Assembly (NCBI GenBank): GCA_963580285.1
Contig: OY757017.1
Span: forward strand, 112,005,245 to 112,069,244
Length of the DNA: 64,000 nt
Direction of reading: 5' to 3'
Source: Lucinisca nassula
Taxonomy: Eukaryota > Mollusca > Bivalvia > Lucinida > Lucinidae
Within the stretch, counting starts at the first letter, position 1. Each line of letters begins with the position of its first letter. A program made the translations under genes and the position numbers. Shown here piece by piece: positions 30,447 to 41,201 of this stretch. The notes under the pieces were generated by a model. It searched no databases. It had not been told where the DNA came from and was given only the letters and a program-made list of their open reading frames with translations.

Positions 30447-30733
30447 TTTGTTTGAGGTTTAACGTCCCCGTCAACACTGTATAGGTCATTTTGGAGACGT
30501 GGCTTCCAATTTTGTGGGATTTGTACCCGAAATTGAGATGAAATGACATCTCAAGCCCTGTCGCCCAATGAAACAAATATGGTTTATAAGCATGGCCGGA
30601 CCGACTCGCACCGCTTTGCCTGGGCAGGCTTAGATCCTCTAAGCACTTTACCAGTATTCGTGTGCGGTTGGTTTCAGCTCTGCGTGGAAGCACCGTGCAG
30701 CCCATCTATTTCTTCAAGCCTCGATGAGCGGGA
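30447..30733 (-). mobile_element. SINE-A, right of a head-to-head pair
   Basis: Starts with the tail TTTGTTTGAGGTTTAACG and ends CTCGATGAGCGGG. With the previous copy it makes a ~290-bp inverted duplex. Confidence 0.88.
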
Positions 30734-30861
30734 CTTTGTGGATGTATTAACTAAACTGAAATAAAAATTATATGCATGTATTAACTAAACTGAAATAAAA
30801 AAATGATTAGAAAGCGAGGAATAAACACACCAGAAAAGAAATTATTTCTATTTTTGCTTCC

Positions 30862-31109
30862 AGGGGCCAGCCGTTCAAAGCATCGTTAGCTTAACAAGCT
30901 CGTTAGTGGTCATATTGTTAACTCTTCTAGCAAGTGCAATATCTTAAATTTTGGTATTTTTGCTGAAAAAATGTGAGCAGCTTTTGCGTCCGCAAAAGCT
31001 GCTCACATTTTTTCAGCAAAAATTTCAGCATATTTGCCATATTTAATGATCAAAGTTTTAACGATTCGTTAACTAACGACGTCGTTAGTTTTGAACAACT
31101 GGCCCCTGG
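30862..31109. mobile_element. Foldback MITE with 30-bp perfect inner hairpin
   Basis: Ends CAGGGGCCAGCCGTTCAAA and inverted TTGAACAACTGGCCCCTG. The inner hairpin 30956-31023 has arms TGCTGAAAAAATGTGAGCAG + CTTTTGCG with exact inverse. GTTAACTAACGACGTCGTTAG near 31070 mirrors the left flank loosely. Confidence 0.82.
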
Positions 31110-31149
31110 AGTTAATTCTTACATGCGGGCCAGACGAAAGGTAGATCAG

Positions 31150-31495
31150 CAGATCTGTTTAAGGAGAATCTTACACTCGTGGTCATTTCATAAGAAATTT
31201 ATGAAACGAGCATTTCGCGAGTTACATAAATTTCGTATGAGATGAACACGACTGTACGATTCCGTCTATCATATTACGATTTTAAACCGGGGTTTATCCC
31301 TGAAGAAATTCAGAGAAAACATATAATTGTCGCGGACATTGTCATAACGTTACGCGCCAGTAACCATTTAAGAAATGAATTTTATTTTTCTGATGTTCAT
31401 GAAAGTATGAACGCAGTGGGTTGCGTGCAAAGTAAATGAGGTGTTCATGCTAGCGACCCGCTGTCGTTCATACTCATTCTTTGCCCCTGATCACT
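31150..31495. repeat. Foldback with TATGAACG palindrome
   Basis: ATCTTACACTCGTGGTCATT is mirrored by GATGAACACGACTGTACGAT in decayed form. At 31405-31480 TATGAACGCAGTGGGTTGCG is mirrored by CGACCCGCTGTCGTTCATA. Same family as 45705-45800 and 50895-50990. Confidence 0.65.
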
Positions 31496-31710
31496 GGGCG
31501 AAAACTATCCTTATAGGACAAACTTTAAAAGCTGAAAACATTTCCTGACATGGCGCTTTGAAATACCCTCACTGTCTCGAACTATTACTGTCTCGAACAA
31601 ATTTTCAAGTTCCCAAGAGTGCGCGAGCCATTGCAGTTTCCATTTCGATAACACATCCGTGGGACAAAGTGCATTCTTTCATACCTCAAAAACGGTTAAT
31701 CTGTGATATT

Positions 31711-31879
31711 TAGGGGATAACTGTACTGAAAATTGTCATTTGGGGAGGTAAATCGGAGGTTTTACGGTCGGAAATTTCGTTTTACGGCGACGCGTTAGCG
31801 GAGCCGTAAAACGTAATTTGCGACCGTAAAACCGACGATTTACCTCCCCAAATGACAATTTTCAATACAGCTATCCCCA
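31711..31879. mobile_element. Foldback element, ~75-bp arms
   Basis: Ends GGGGATAACTGTACTGAAAA and inverted TTTTCAATACAGCTATCCCC. The arms continue through CATTTGGGGAGGTAAATCG / CGATTTACCTCCCCAAATG and a GTTTTACGG inner pair. Confidence 0.85.
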
Positions 31880-32097
31880 TTCTAATGCACTTATTCAGTT
31901 GTTAAGTTAAAAGCTGTACTGTTTTGCACAAGGCGGCAAACGCGGTGAGCTGCGTAAAACCAAATGACAACCAATGGAAAGCGACGTTACATGATGACGT
32001 CGGATTTCCGACAGTATATCGCAGAATATACTGTCGCAAATTTTTGACGTTATCCAATCAGACGTCGCGTTACATACGCAAGTGCATCAGAATTTTA

Positions 32098-32200
32098 TAT
32101 AAACGCAGGTCGCGCAGGTCGCGCAGGTCGGACTTTAATATGTCCGTTTTACAAATGAGGTTCCAACGAGCACCGTTGGAAACTCATTTGTAAAACAGAC
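32098..32200. repeat. GCAGGTCGC triplet and hairpin
   Basis: GCAGGTCGC occurs three times in a row (32105-32131). A hairpin with arms CCGTTTTACAAATGAG and inverted CTCATTTGTAAAACAG follows around 32142-32200. Confidence 0.7.
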
Positions 32201-32317
32201 AGATTAAAGTTAAAATATTGATATACAAAAAAGTACACAACAATATACAATTACAGGGAATCAGGATGTTCCACGGTTCATAATCTTTTCATGTCATTAA
32301 CCTATTTATTAGTAGTA

Positions 32318-32543
32318 ATTATTGTCTACGCCCGTAGGCGCAAACAATCTTAAGGGTGCCTTTTGCTCCGGAAGCATTTAAGAAAAGGTCATGACTAGTT
32401 GAATGTTATTTTCTATTGGCATCCGTGTTATTGTCTACCCCTGTGGGCGTAGACTACCTAAGGTTTACTTTTGCTCAAGAAACATTAAAGCAAATGTCAT
32501 TAATGGTTGAATGTTATATTCTGTTAACTGGTCATCGGTGTTA
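32318..32543. repeat. Two ~118-bp direct repeats
   Basis: TTATTGTCTACGCCCGTAGG (near 32318) and TTATTGTCTACCCCTGTGGG (near 32430) start units that both include TTTTGCTC and GTTGAATGTTAT. No gene seen in the surrounding 32200-32988. Confidence 0.65.
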
Positions 32544-32988
32544 TTTGTTATAACGATTAAAAAATCGGGACTGGCCGGAACACTTCCGTAAGTTCATCAC
32601 ACCCTCTTCGCTCACAAAATAAACATGCTTTCTGTGTTCACATGATGTTGACTTCCCTCTGATGGTACAGTACATCTATTTTTGTTTGTTTTCACTAAAA
32701 AAGGCAGATGCATATGTTCTACTAATTTTTCGGTTCCTTAGTGCGAGTGGTTGTCATAGTTAAATGATTGATAGTTTTGTTTATATATGAAACTGGAGTT
32801 AATTTTTGGAATCTTTGGCTATTATACAAGTTTCCGTACTTACGGGCACACGTATACAGGGTAAACATGAACAGCTTTGTCATTTGACTTTCCAATCCTA
32901 TGACAACACAAATTAATGTGTGCTAAGCGTAGACTCAAGCTTTTTGTAAAAGCTAATACTTGTTAAACATAGTGTTAGTAGTTACATA

Positions 32989-34291
32989 CGAGGACTGTTC
33001 AAATATGAATGCAACTAAGCACATAAAAATGATTCCGTGATAGATTTCGATGAAAAAATTATTTTGTCCCCTCGGTGTATTCCCCTTTAACAGATATACA
33101 AACTTTCAGTCTTCTGATCCAACCATTGAATGCATTATGGTAGTCTTTTCGAGGTATACTATGAAGGCACTGGAATATTGCAGAACCGAGGTCTTTGCGC
33201 TGTACAAATTTTCGACCAGAAAGGAATTTTTTCTGCCGCGGGAACAAAAAAAAAGTCACACGGGGCAAGGTCAGGGGAATACGGGGGTTGAGGGAGTTCA
33301 ACAACCTTTTCCTGCTTCAGATAGTCTTGCACAATGAACGCCTTGTGCGATGACGCATTGTCATGTAACAATCTGACATTGGCCAAACCAGTTGCGGGTC
33401 TTCGTTCTTTGAAATATTTCTTCAATTTTCGAAGAACTTTATTCTTGTAAAACTTCGCATTTACAGATTTGCCTTTAGGCACAGCAACCTGAATAGCAGG
33501 GCCCTGATTTGAAAAGAATATGGCATACATTACCTTCTTGACGCTCATGGTCCGCTTTACAATGCATGGTCTTTTGCAATACTTTGTTGCCCATATTTTG
33601 TGTCTCGTCACCTGTGACGACATTAGCGAAAGACCGTGCATTGTAATTTGGAAACTTTTTAAGCAACTTCTTGGCGCACTGAACGCGCGTCTTTTTCTGC
33701 TCATCTGTCAACAGATGGGGAATCCATCTAGCACAGATCTTTCTCATTTTCAAATCCCGTTTCAGAATTGTATGAGCTGCTCCTAATGAGATGCCAACCA
33801 TACTAGCTATTTGCCTAGTTGTGTGTCGTGCATCGGTAGCAACTATTTCTTTCACTCTAGTAACCATCTTGGCAGATGTTGCTCTTTTCGGCCGACGATC
33901 ATGTGGTCCATCTTCTGTTGAGCCTAGCCCACAGCTGAATTTCTTACACCAACGAAAAACTGTCGGAAAAGACATTTTATTATGCCCAGAAACAGAACGT
34001 ATTTCATCAAAAATGTCTTTGCACCGTATACCAAGAATACAACGATTCTTAATATAGGACCGTATTTCAACGGCGTACTCTGACCTTCTTCCAACCATGT
34101 TTTGTATTAGTATACAAGAGTAGTCAGTGTTAATCGAACGATATACATGGCTAAAGTGGACGGATTTTAACAGGTTTGGTATCAATGTATAGGTAAAATG
34201 TTTTTCTACGCTGTGATATTTATTTCCAGGTGATTTTCGCATTAGTGCATGAGAAAACGTTCTACTTTTATTCATATTTGAACAGTCCTCG
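32989..34291 (-). pseudogene. Mariner D34D element, near complete, frameshifted
   Basis: A 1303-bp element with TA at 32987-32988 and 34292-34293 and TIRs CGAGGACTGTTCAAATATGA at both ends. On - the likely start is ATG at 34098 (MVGRRSEYAVEIRSYIKN), then the HTH text FPTVFRWCKKFSCGLGS, and the LHDNASSHKA and PPYSPDLAPCDFF boxes; stop at 33059-33061. About 38 bp are deleted just after VTGDET (near 33600), shifting the frame and removing WVYFFEP text. It is therefore dead though otherwise well kept. Its 5' half is repeated at 39754-40209 by the tandem duplication. Confidence 0.93.
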
Positions 34292-34429
34292 TATTTAAAT
34301 GCATAATAATTATGTCTTCAATGCTTTATCACATGTAAAGACTGTTCAGGTCGATTATTCTCTGGTTGCATGTAGTAGCTAAGGTTCCTTTGCCATCCCT
34401 AGCGCATACTGTATTCTGAATCGTTTGCA

Positions 34430-35270
34430 GGATAAAATGCATTCTCACTTTTCCAATACAAAAGCATATGTGTCAAAGTTTGACCTTGGCACAAAGAAGG
34501 TCAAGGTCAACCCAGGGTCACCATTTTAACAGTGTATGATGGGCCTACGTCCCAGATGCTATTTATCAAGTTTCGTGGAAATCTGCCCAGTGGTTCTGGA
34601 GAAGACTATTTTTAAAGGGTTTTTACCATATATGGCTTGGCGGCCATTATGGTCATGTGACCTGGACTCCATGAGCAAATTTTGGTTTCCCCCATCCCAT
34701 AGAGGCTGCATATGAAATTTGACTTCAATCGGCCCAACGGTTTCCGAGGAGAAGCAGTTCGAAAATTTTCACATTTTTTCGCCTCGGCGAGGCTATACTA
34801 AATGAACTGTTATATTTCGCAAGTTCATTGGTTAGATCTCAATGATATCTATCAGTATGCCAAAATTGTTTAAATATTCCAAGCGGTTAAGTCACTATCA
34901 CCAATTTTCACAAACGGGTTACGGACGGACAGACAGACAGACCATATATGGCTTGGCGGCCATTTTGGTCATGTGACCTGGACCCCATGAGCAAATATTG
35001 GTCTCCCCCATCCCATAGAGGCTCCATATGAAATTTGACTTCAATCGGCCCAACGGTTTCCGAGGAGAAGCAGTTCGAGAAATTTCACATTTTTCGCCTC
35101 GGCGAGGCTATACTAAATGGAATATAATATTTCGCAAGTTCATCGGTTAGATCTCATTGATATCTATCAGTATGCCGAAAATTGTTTAAATATTCCAAGC
35201 GGTTAAGTCACTATCACCAATTTTCACAAACGGGTTACGGACGGACAGACAGACTGACAGAATGACACGG
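34430..35270. repeat. ~316-bp direct repeat pair with GGACGGACAGACAGAC ends
   Basis: ACCATATATGGCTTGGCGGCC begins units at 34626 and 34942 (phrase split: ATATATGGCTTGGCGGCC). Both run to GGGTTACGGACGGACAGAC. Related to the array at 7090-7972. Confidence 0.82.
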
Positions 35271-35275
35271 TGATT

Positions 35276-36410
35276 TTAGGGCACTCTTAGAAAATCAACC
35301 GACTTCAGTCGGTCGCTTTTTCTGCGGGTCGTGCAATTTAAAGGGTGAAAAGTCCTTGTTTTCTGAAACATTATGACACGTTCTGTTTGAAAATAAGGGC
35401 ATTTGAAAAAGCAGTGTTCGGCGTCTTCGACAAATCCTGAGAAACTACAGTATGGAGTAAGACCAATGTGGTTCGAATATAAATCGCCTTTAAGGTTACT
35501 ACATTTATTCCTGATCCGAGCATGCATTACTGAAAAGAACCTTTCGCCAGAAAGAAAATATACTGGGACTTTAGGATTTTGAAGGGTATTATGTTTAAGT
35601 TGTTGTTTAAAAGCGGAAACACTTCCTGCTGCACGAACATTGTTATCAAGAGAGTTCCATAGAGAGATGGAAGACGGAATACAGACTTTTTCTGCAATTT
35701 CAGTGCGAGTATATGGTACTGTGATATTGTTGCTATTTCTTAATGGATAATTTGAGACTTCTCTAACTAGTGGGGGAATAAGATCAGTTATATATGGATG
35801 AACTGTATCGTTAAAAACTTTGTACATGAAAACCATTTTTCTGTTGTTTACACCGATCAGATAAGGGTACCCAACCACATTCCCTATAAAATTTACTAAA
35901 GACACTGACCTTGTAAGACCTGTTACGACCCTAACAGCTTCATTCTGTAATTTTTCTAAACTTTGCATGTCTTGGACAGAACAGCCATCCCATACTATTG
36001 AGGAATAGTCAAGGATAGGTAGTACATACGAAATATATATCTGGTTTAAAGCAGATCTACTGAATGTATATTTTAGTTTTCGCATAATCCCTATGATTTT
36101 GGATGCACTAGTTATTATATTTTCTATATGAGTGTGCCATTGGCCATTATTACTAAATGTTAAACCCAGATGTTTATGATTTCCTACGAACTTTATTGGG
36201 GTATTATCGAAGAGAATCTGGGGGTAATTTTAGAATTTTTTTTTTAAAGTGAAAAATACTGCCTCATTTTTTAAAGGATTGAAGGTACTCGTAATAAACC
36301 ATTGCTTGGCCCACGCAGAAAGAATAAGTAAGTCGTTATTTATGATTCCTTCTATATCAGCAATTGAGGATGCTGCACAAAATAGTGAGCTGTCGTCAAA
36401 ACGAGGTGAT
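35276..36410 (-). pseudogene. LINE ORF2 C-terminal half (unit 1)
   Basis: On - it starts at a degenerate RT catalytic box (RFDDSSLFC where F/YADD is expected) and passes NHKHLGLTFSNNGQWHTHI. A 269-residue open frame from MRKLKYTFSRSALNQ follows, with YVLPILDYSSIVWDG, LEKLQNEAVRVVTGLTR, SISLWNSLDN and a cysteine-rich end (CSFSGFVEDAEHCFFKCPYF). This is the jockey/CR1-type thumb and C-terminal region. The N-terminal endonuclease and most of RT are missing, and a poly-A slippage breaks the frame near 36235. The sense copy is 5'-truncated as usual for LINEs. Confidence 0.88.
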
Positions 36411-36449
36411 TAAAATGCTAGAAATCAACACAACAATGCAATAGCATAT

Positions 36450-36546
36450 TCCTAGCCAGCAAAGAATGTCGGGCCACCGTCAGGCCGATAGCGACACGAC
36501 GTGGTACGTCGTATCGCTATCGGCCCGACGTTGGCCCGCTTTTTGT
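36450..36546. repeat. GGCCGATAGCGACACGACG palindrome (MITE-like)
   Basis: CCAGCAAAGAATGTCGGGCC and TCGTATCGCTATCGGCCCGA form an imperfect inverted repeat. Relatives are at 42390-42485, 46496-46570, 46645-46752 and 47978-48025. Confidence 0.75.
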
Positions 36547-36579
36547 GCAAATATGGATATGTTTTGTGCAAGAACTATA

Positions 36580-36672
36580 CGAGAGTGAGTGAGTGTTAGA
36601 GTTTTACGTCCCACCAACAGCTAAGGTGGACCTCGGTTTAAAGACTCATCCGAAAGTCTGGAGAAGCCCGGC
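36580..36672 (-). mobile_element. SINE-D fragment, reverse (unit 1)
   Basis: GAGTGAGTGAGTG tail, GTTTTACGTCCCACCAACAG and GACTCATCCGAAAGTCTGG. The head is lost. Confidence 0.75.
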
Positions 36673-36774
36673 AAGAAAGATAAACAACATAAAGCAACGA
36701 CTCACATTTTAGCCGAGTTACACAAGGCCAACCACTTTAGAACAAACACATGCTTGCAATCAACTGTAAAAGTA

Positions 36775-36955
36775 ATTCACCTTATTTGCATTATCTGCTG
36801 GTTCCTAGTCTGAAGGTTATCAGTGTTGGAAAAACAGGTAACCAGACCCCCCCCCTGACCTTGAAAGGTCGGGGGGGGTCTGGTTACCTGTTTTTCCAAT
36901 ATTGGCAATGTGCAAGCTGGGAGCCAGCAAATAATGCAAATATGGTGAATAGCCG
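36775..36955. mobile_element. MITE-6 (unit 1)
   Basis: Ends TTCACCTTATTTGCATTATC and inverted ATAATGCAAATATGGTGAA. The centre hairpin is GGTAACCAGACCCCCCCC... with its inverse. Confidence 0.87.
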
Positions 36956-37124
36956 GAATGAAATAATTCTGCAAGCCAACTCACTTTAGCGAATTTACGT
37001 TAAAATCGCTAATGCCAGTCAACTGGCAATAGCGACTTTAACGTGAAATCGCTATTGCCAGTTAACTTGCAATAGGCATTTCCTAATTTTGAACAGGGAT
37101 TTATTGCCGGTTTTAACAGAGACA

Positions 37125-37714
37125 ACACGAAAACACGCCTAAATGATATTGACCCCCTTGAACCCCACTTTTATATAGTAAAACTGGGGTTTACCGGGGT
37201 GATTTGTTTGTTACAATTGGGGTTTAACGTCCCCGTTAACACTATTTAGGTCATTTTGGAGACGTTGCTCCAATTTTGTAGGACTTTTACCTGACACTGA
37301 GGTGAAATGACATCTCAAGCCCTGCCGCCCAATGAAATCAGAAGGTTCATTATGCATTGGACGATCTGACTCACACCGCTTTGCCTGGGCAGGCTTAGTC
37401 CTTCTAAGCGGTTTACCAGTACTAGTGTGTGGTCCGATTCAGCTCTGCGTGGAAGCACCATGCAGCCCAACATATTTCTCCAAGCCCCGATGGGCGGGGG
37501 CGAAATTACAGGGGTGAAATCTTATATTTCTTATTTATTTTTTGTGCTCTAAAGTATAGATTGTTGGTACTCGTTAGAACCGCCTAAACCAGTACCCACA
37601 ATACATATTTTGAGCAGAAATAAGAAAAATATCACAAATTTTCATGTGGAATTTTTCATTTTTACGGCGGTAAAATTTACAATGTATTTGTATAGGCGTG
37701 TTTTCGTAATGACA
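37125..37714. mobile_element. MITE-1 interrupted by SINE-A (unit 1)
   Basis: ACGAAAACACGCCTAAATGA at the left and TATAGGCGTGTTTTCGT at the right bound the MITE-1. A reverse SINE-A fills 37205-37503. The PAL-1 core (37555-37610) has lost its centre: GTACTCGTTAGAACCGCC then directly CCAGTACCCAC. Confidence 0.85.
37205..37503 (-). mobile_element. SINE-A (unit 1, copy a)
   Basis: TTTGTTACAATTGGGGTTTA to CCCCGATGGGCGGGGG; nested in MITE-1. Confidence 0.87.
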
Positions 37715-37852
37715 CGGTGCTACGCGAAAGTAAACGTGTTATCGCGTGGTCATATCGTTATATTTACATTTCACGTGTAAAGTCTAATGCAAGGCTATAG
37801 GAAACAATGTAGTTTAAACTTCCATGAACGCATCGAGTCACCTGATTTTCAG

Positions 37853-37908
37853 TGACGTCAAGTGACGTCAGTCTTAACCATGGTTCTGTATGGGCATTGG
37901 TGACGTCA
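37853..37908. promoter_or_regulatory. Cluster of three CRE palindromes
   Basis: TGACGTCA, the full CREB/ATF palindrome, lies at 37853, 37863 and 37901; further copies at 38491 and 39640. All are repeated in unit 2. No promoter or gene start is seen next to them, so a regulatory role is only possible. Confidence 0.4.
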
Positions 37909-38076
37909 ACCCGTTCTTTGTAGGCAAACAACATGTAAATGTTTTTCAGCTTTAAAAGGTTGCCCTTTAAGCTTTTTTATGCCGAGTGACGAGGGGCAAA
38001 GAATGTAAATTTCAAAAAAATAACTTATTACTCTGCTTTTCATTAAAGTATGAACGACAACGGGTCGCTCGGTCCC

Positions 38077-38366
38077 CGCCCAACGGGGCTTGAAGAAATA
38101 GATTGGCTGCATGGTGCTTCCACGCAGAGCTGAAACCGACCCACACACGAGTACTGGTAAACCGCTCAGAGGATCTAAGCCTGCAGATACACAGGCAAAG
38201 CGGTGCGAGTCGGACCGTCCATGCTTATAAACTCTATTGGTTTGATTGGGCGACAGAGCTTGAGATGTCATTTCATCTCAATATCGGGTAAAAGTCCCAC
38301 ATAACTGGAAGCAACGTCTCCAAAATGACATGTACTGTGTTAAACCACAAATCAAACAAAACAAAA
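38077..38366 (+). mobile_element. SINE-A (unit 1, copy b), inside a TATGAACG foldback
   Basis: CGCCCAACGGGGCTTGAAGAA to ACCACAAATC(AAAC)n. It separates AGTATGAACGACAACGGGTCG (left) from CCGCTAGCAAAGTTTAC (right), halves of a foldback. Confidence 0.87.
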
Positions 38367-38689
38367 CAACGGGCCGCTAGCAAAGTTTACACCTTCGGGG
38401 TTCATTTACTTTGAACGCGACCCCGTGCGTTCATAACAAATCACGACAAGGAAGAGCGTGACGAGTGGCGTCATTAAAACAGCCAATTTATGACGTCACT
38501 AGTCGACTTACTTGACGTTAGACGGTGTAACGTCATTTTCTCGCATCGAAAACGTTAGAAAAGGATATAAGTGCATGTGTTTCAGTCGATAATTGTAGCG
38601 GGATTTCTTCTAACAATGGCGAAAAGTTGTGAGATTTTGAAGGAAACAACAACATTATTGCTTATTTGCAGTGTGTTAGAATCGAAATA

Positions 38690-38855
38690 GATCAGCTCTA
38701 GTATGTGATTTTTTAGCAATAAACCACAGTTTCTCGGTCAGTTGTAAGTAGACAAACACGCGCGCTACGCGCTCGAGATTTGTCTACTTTACAACTGACC
38801 TCCAAACTGTGATTTATTACTCAACAAATCACAGCTAGAGCTGATCAATTTCTTA
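38690..38855. mobile_element. Foldback element (unit 1)
   Basis: GATCAGCTCTAG at the left and CTAGAGCTGATC at the right, with GGTCAGTTGTAAGTAGACAAA mirrored by TTTGTCTACTTTACAACTGACC (words longer than 20 shortened: GTCAGTTGTAAGTAGACAAA). Loop is CG-rich CGCGCGCTACGCGC. Confidence 0.85.
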
Positions 38856-38952
38856 AATATAGCTAGAATCATTAGTATAATCCTCTCACTCACGAGTGTC
38901 TGAAGTGAACTTATCAAATTGTGGGTTAGGCAATTACATTTTCAGAAAAAAT

Positions 38953-39172
38953 GTAGTTTAAGGGGAATGGGAACACCTGGCAGATTTTTCCGCCATTTTT
39001 CAAAGGGAGACAACATTTGGAACTTCTTCTTCGCTTTTCCAAAAGCTCTGTCCCACGGAAAATGGGGTCAACTATTAAAGGAAAGAACTAGCTCAACCCT
39101 ATTGACATGGTGACAAAATACTTTGTAGGAGTTGCCTAGCCCCGCTGAAGGTGTATCCATTCCCCTTAACTA
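38953..39172. mobile_element. MITE-7 (unit 1)
   Basis: Ends TTAAGGGGAATGGGAACACC and inverted AAGGTGTATCCATTCCCCTTAA (right word shortened: TATCCATTCCCCTTAA). Another copy is at 58674-58916. Confidence 0.87.
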
Positions 39173-39218
39173 CTGAGAAGCAGTTTTGTTCATACATCGA
39201 TATTTACATTTCAAGTGT

Positions 39219-39514
39219 TTGTTTGTTTGAATTGGGGTTAAACGTCCCCGTCAACACTATTTAGGTCATTTTGGAGGCGTACTTCAAATTTTGTGGGACT
39301 TTTACCCGATATTGAGGTTGAATGACATCTCAAGTCCTGCCGCCCAATGAATCCAGAAGGCTTATGTCCATTGGACGATTTGACTCACACCGCTTGGCCT
39401 GGGCAGGCTTAGTCCTTCTAAGCGGTTAGCCAGTACCCGTGTGTGGTCAGATTCAGTTATGCGTGGAAGCACCATGCAGCCCAATCTATTTCTCCAAGCC
39501 CCGATGGTTGGGGG
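39219..39514 (-). mobile_element. SINE-A (unit 1, copy c)
   Basis: TGTTTGTTTGAATTGGGGTT to CCCCGATGGTTGGGGG. Confidence 0.87.
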
Positions 39515-39735
39515 CGAACATTTCAAGTGTAAAGTCTAATGCCAAACCTATAGAAAACAATGTAGTTCATACTTCCATAAACGCATCGAGTCACATGCTT
39601 TGCAATGCCGTTAAGGGACGTCATTCCAAAGGACGTTGGTGACGTCACTGCTGTTCCGCCCCTCTGTAGAAGACAGCATGTAAATAGTTTTCATATTTAC
39701 AAGTTTGTCCTATAAGCATTTTTTCGCACATTGAT

Positions 39736-39753
39736 GGGGGGGGGGGGGGGGGG
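39736..39753. repeat. Poly-G run at the duplication junction
   Basis: About 18 G between CACATTGAT and GTAGCAACTATTTC. The same CACATTGAT plus G run ends unit 2 (45677-45695), where it continues into AGGAGTATGAATGAC. Confidence 0.95.
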
Positions 39754-40209
39754 GTAGCAACTATTTCTTTCACTCTAGTAACCATCTTGGCAGATGTTGC
39801 TCTTTTCGGCCGACGATCATGTGGTCCATCTTCTGTTGAGCCTAGCCCACAGCTGAATTTCTTACACCAACGAAAAACTGTCGGAAAAGACATTTTATTA
39901 TGCCCAGAAACAGAACGTATTTCATCAAAAATGTCTTTGCACCGTATACCAAGAATACAACGATTCTTAATATAGGACCGTATTTCAACGGCGTACTCTG
40001 ACCTTCTTCCAACCATGTTTTGTATTAGTATACAAGAGTAGTCAGTGTTAATCGAACGATATACATGGCTAAAGTGGACGGATTTTAACAGGTTTGGTAT
40101 CAATGTATAGGTAAAATGTTTTTCTACGCTGTGATATTTATTTCCAGGTGATTTTCGCATTAGTGCATGAGAAAACGTTCTACTTTTATTCATATTTGAA
40201 CAGTCCTCG
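39754..40209 (-). pseudogene. Mariner 5' fragment (unit 2)
   Basis: Copy of 33836-34291 with TIR and HTH region only, broken at the poly-G. The frame from MVGRRSEYAVEIRS runs into a proline string encoded by the G run, then stops. Confidence 0.92.
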
Positions 40210-40347
40210 TATTTAAATGCATAATAATTATGTCTTCAATGCTTTATCACATGTAAAGACTGTTCAGGTCGATTATTCTCTGGTTGCATGTAGTAGCTAA
40301 GGTTCCTTTGCCATCCCTAGCGCATACTGTATTCTGAATCGTTTGCA

Positions 40348-41197
40348 GGATAAAATGCATTCTCACTTTTCCAATACAAAAGCATATGTGTCAAAGTTTG
40401 ACCTTGGCACAAAGAAGGTCAAGGTCAACCCAGGGTCACCATTTTAACAGTGTATGATGGGCCTACGTCCCAGATGCTATTTATCAAGTTTCGTGGAAAT
40501 CTGCCCAGTGGTTCTGGAGAAGACTATTTTTAAAGGGTTTTTACCATATATAGCTTGGCGGCCATTATGGTCATGTGACCTGGACTCCATGAGCAAATTT
40601 TGGTTTCCCCCATCCCATAGAGGCTGCATATGAAATTTGACTTCAATCGGCCCAACGGTTTCCGAGGAGAAGCAGTTCGAAAATTTTCACATTTTTTCGC
40701 CTCGGCGAGGCTATACTAAATGAACTGTTATATTTCGCAAGTTCATTGGTTAGATCTCAATGATATCTATCAGTATGCCAAAATTGTTTAAATATTCCAA
40801 GCGGTTAAGTCACTATCACCAATTTTCACAAACGGGTTACGGACGGACAGACAGACAGACCATATATGGCTTGGCGGCCATTTTGGTCATGTGACCTGGA
40901 CCCCATGAGCAAATATTGGTCTCCCCCATCCCATAGAGGCTCCATATGAAATTTGACTTCAATCGGCCCAACGGTTTCCGAGGAGAAGCAGTTCGAAAAA
41001 TTTCACATTTTTCGCCTCGGCGAGGCTATACTAAATGGAATATAATATTTCGCAAGTTCATCGGTTAGATCTCATTGATATCTATCAGTATGCCGAAAAT
41101 TGTTTAAATATTCCAAGCGGTTAAGTCACTATCACCAATTTTCACAAACGGGTTACGGACGGACAGACAGACTGACAGACTGACAGAATGACACGGT
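40348..41197. repeat. ~316-bp repeat pair (unit 2)
   Basis: Matches 34430-35270, plus the extra GACTGACA. Confidence 0.82.
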
Positions 41198-41201
41198 GAT
41201 T

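Larger units (their letters stand above)
33836..39753. repeat. Tandem duplication, unit 1 (~5.92 kb)
   Basis: Begins GTAGCAACTATTTCTTTCAC inside the mariner and ends with a run of about 18 G (39736-39753). Matched at offset 5918 at the left and 5940-5941 at the right. It contains the mariner 5' half, a 316-bp repeat pair, a LINE tail, MITE-6, MITE-1, three SINE-A, foldbacks and MITE-7. Confidence 0.95.

Noticed and set aside
30334..30705. 123-codon minus frame
   Set aside because: It reads through the two inverted SINE-A copies; a shadow.
35276..36085. Active LINE, given the long 269-codon frame
   Set aside because: The upstream RT box is degenerate, the frame is shifted at an A run, and the endonuclease and RT core are missing.
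37906..38271. 121-codon minus frame, repeated exactly at 43846-44211
   Set aside because: The repetition comes from the tandem duplication, and most of the frame is antisense SINE-A. Similar frames occur at every SINE-A copy.
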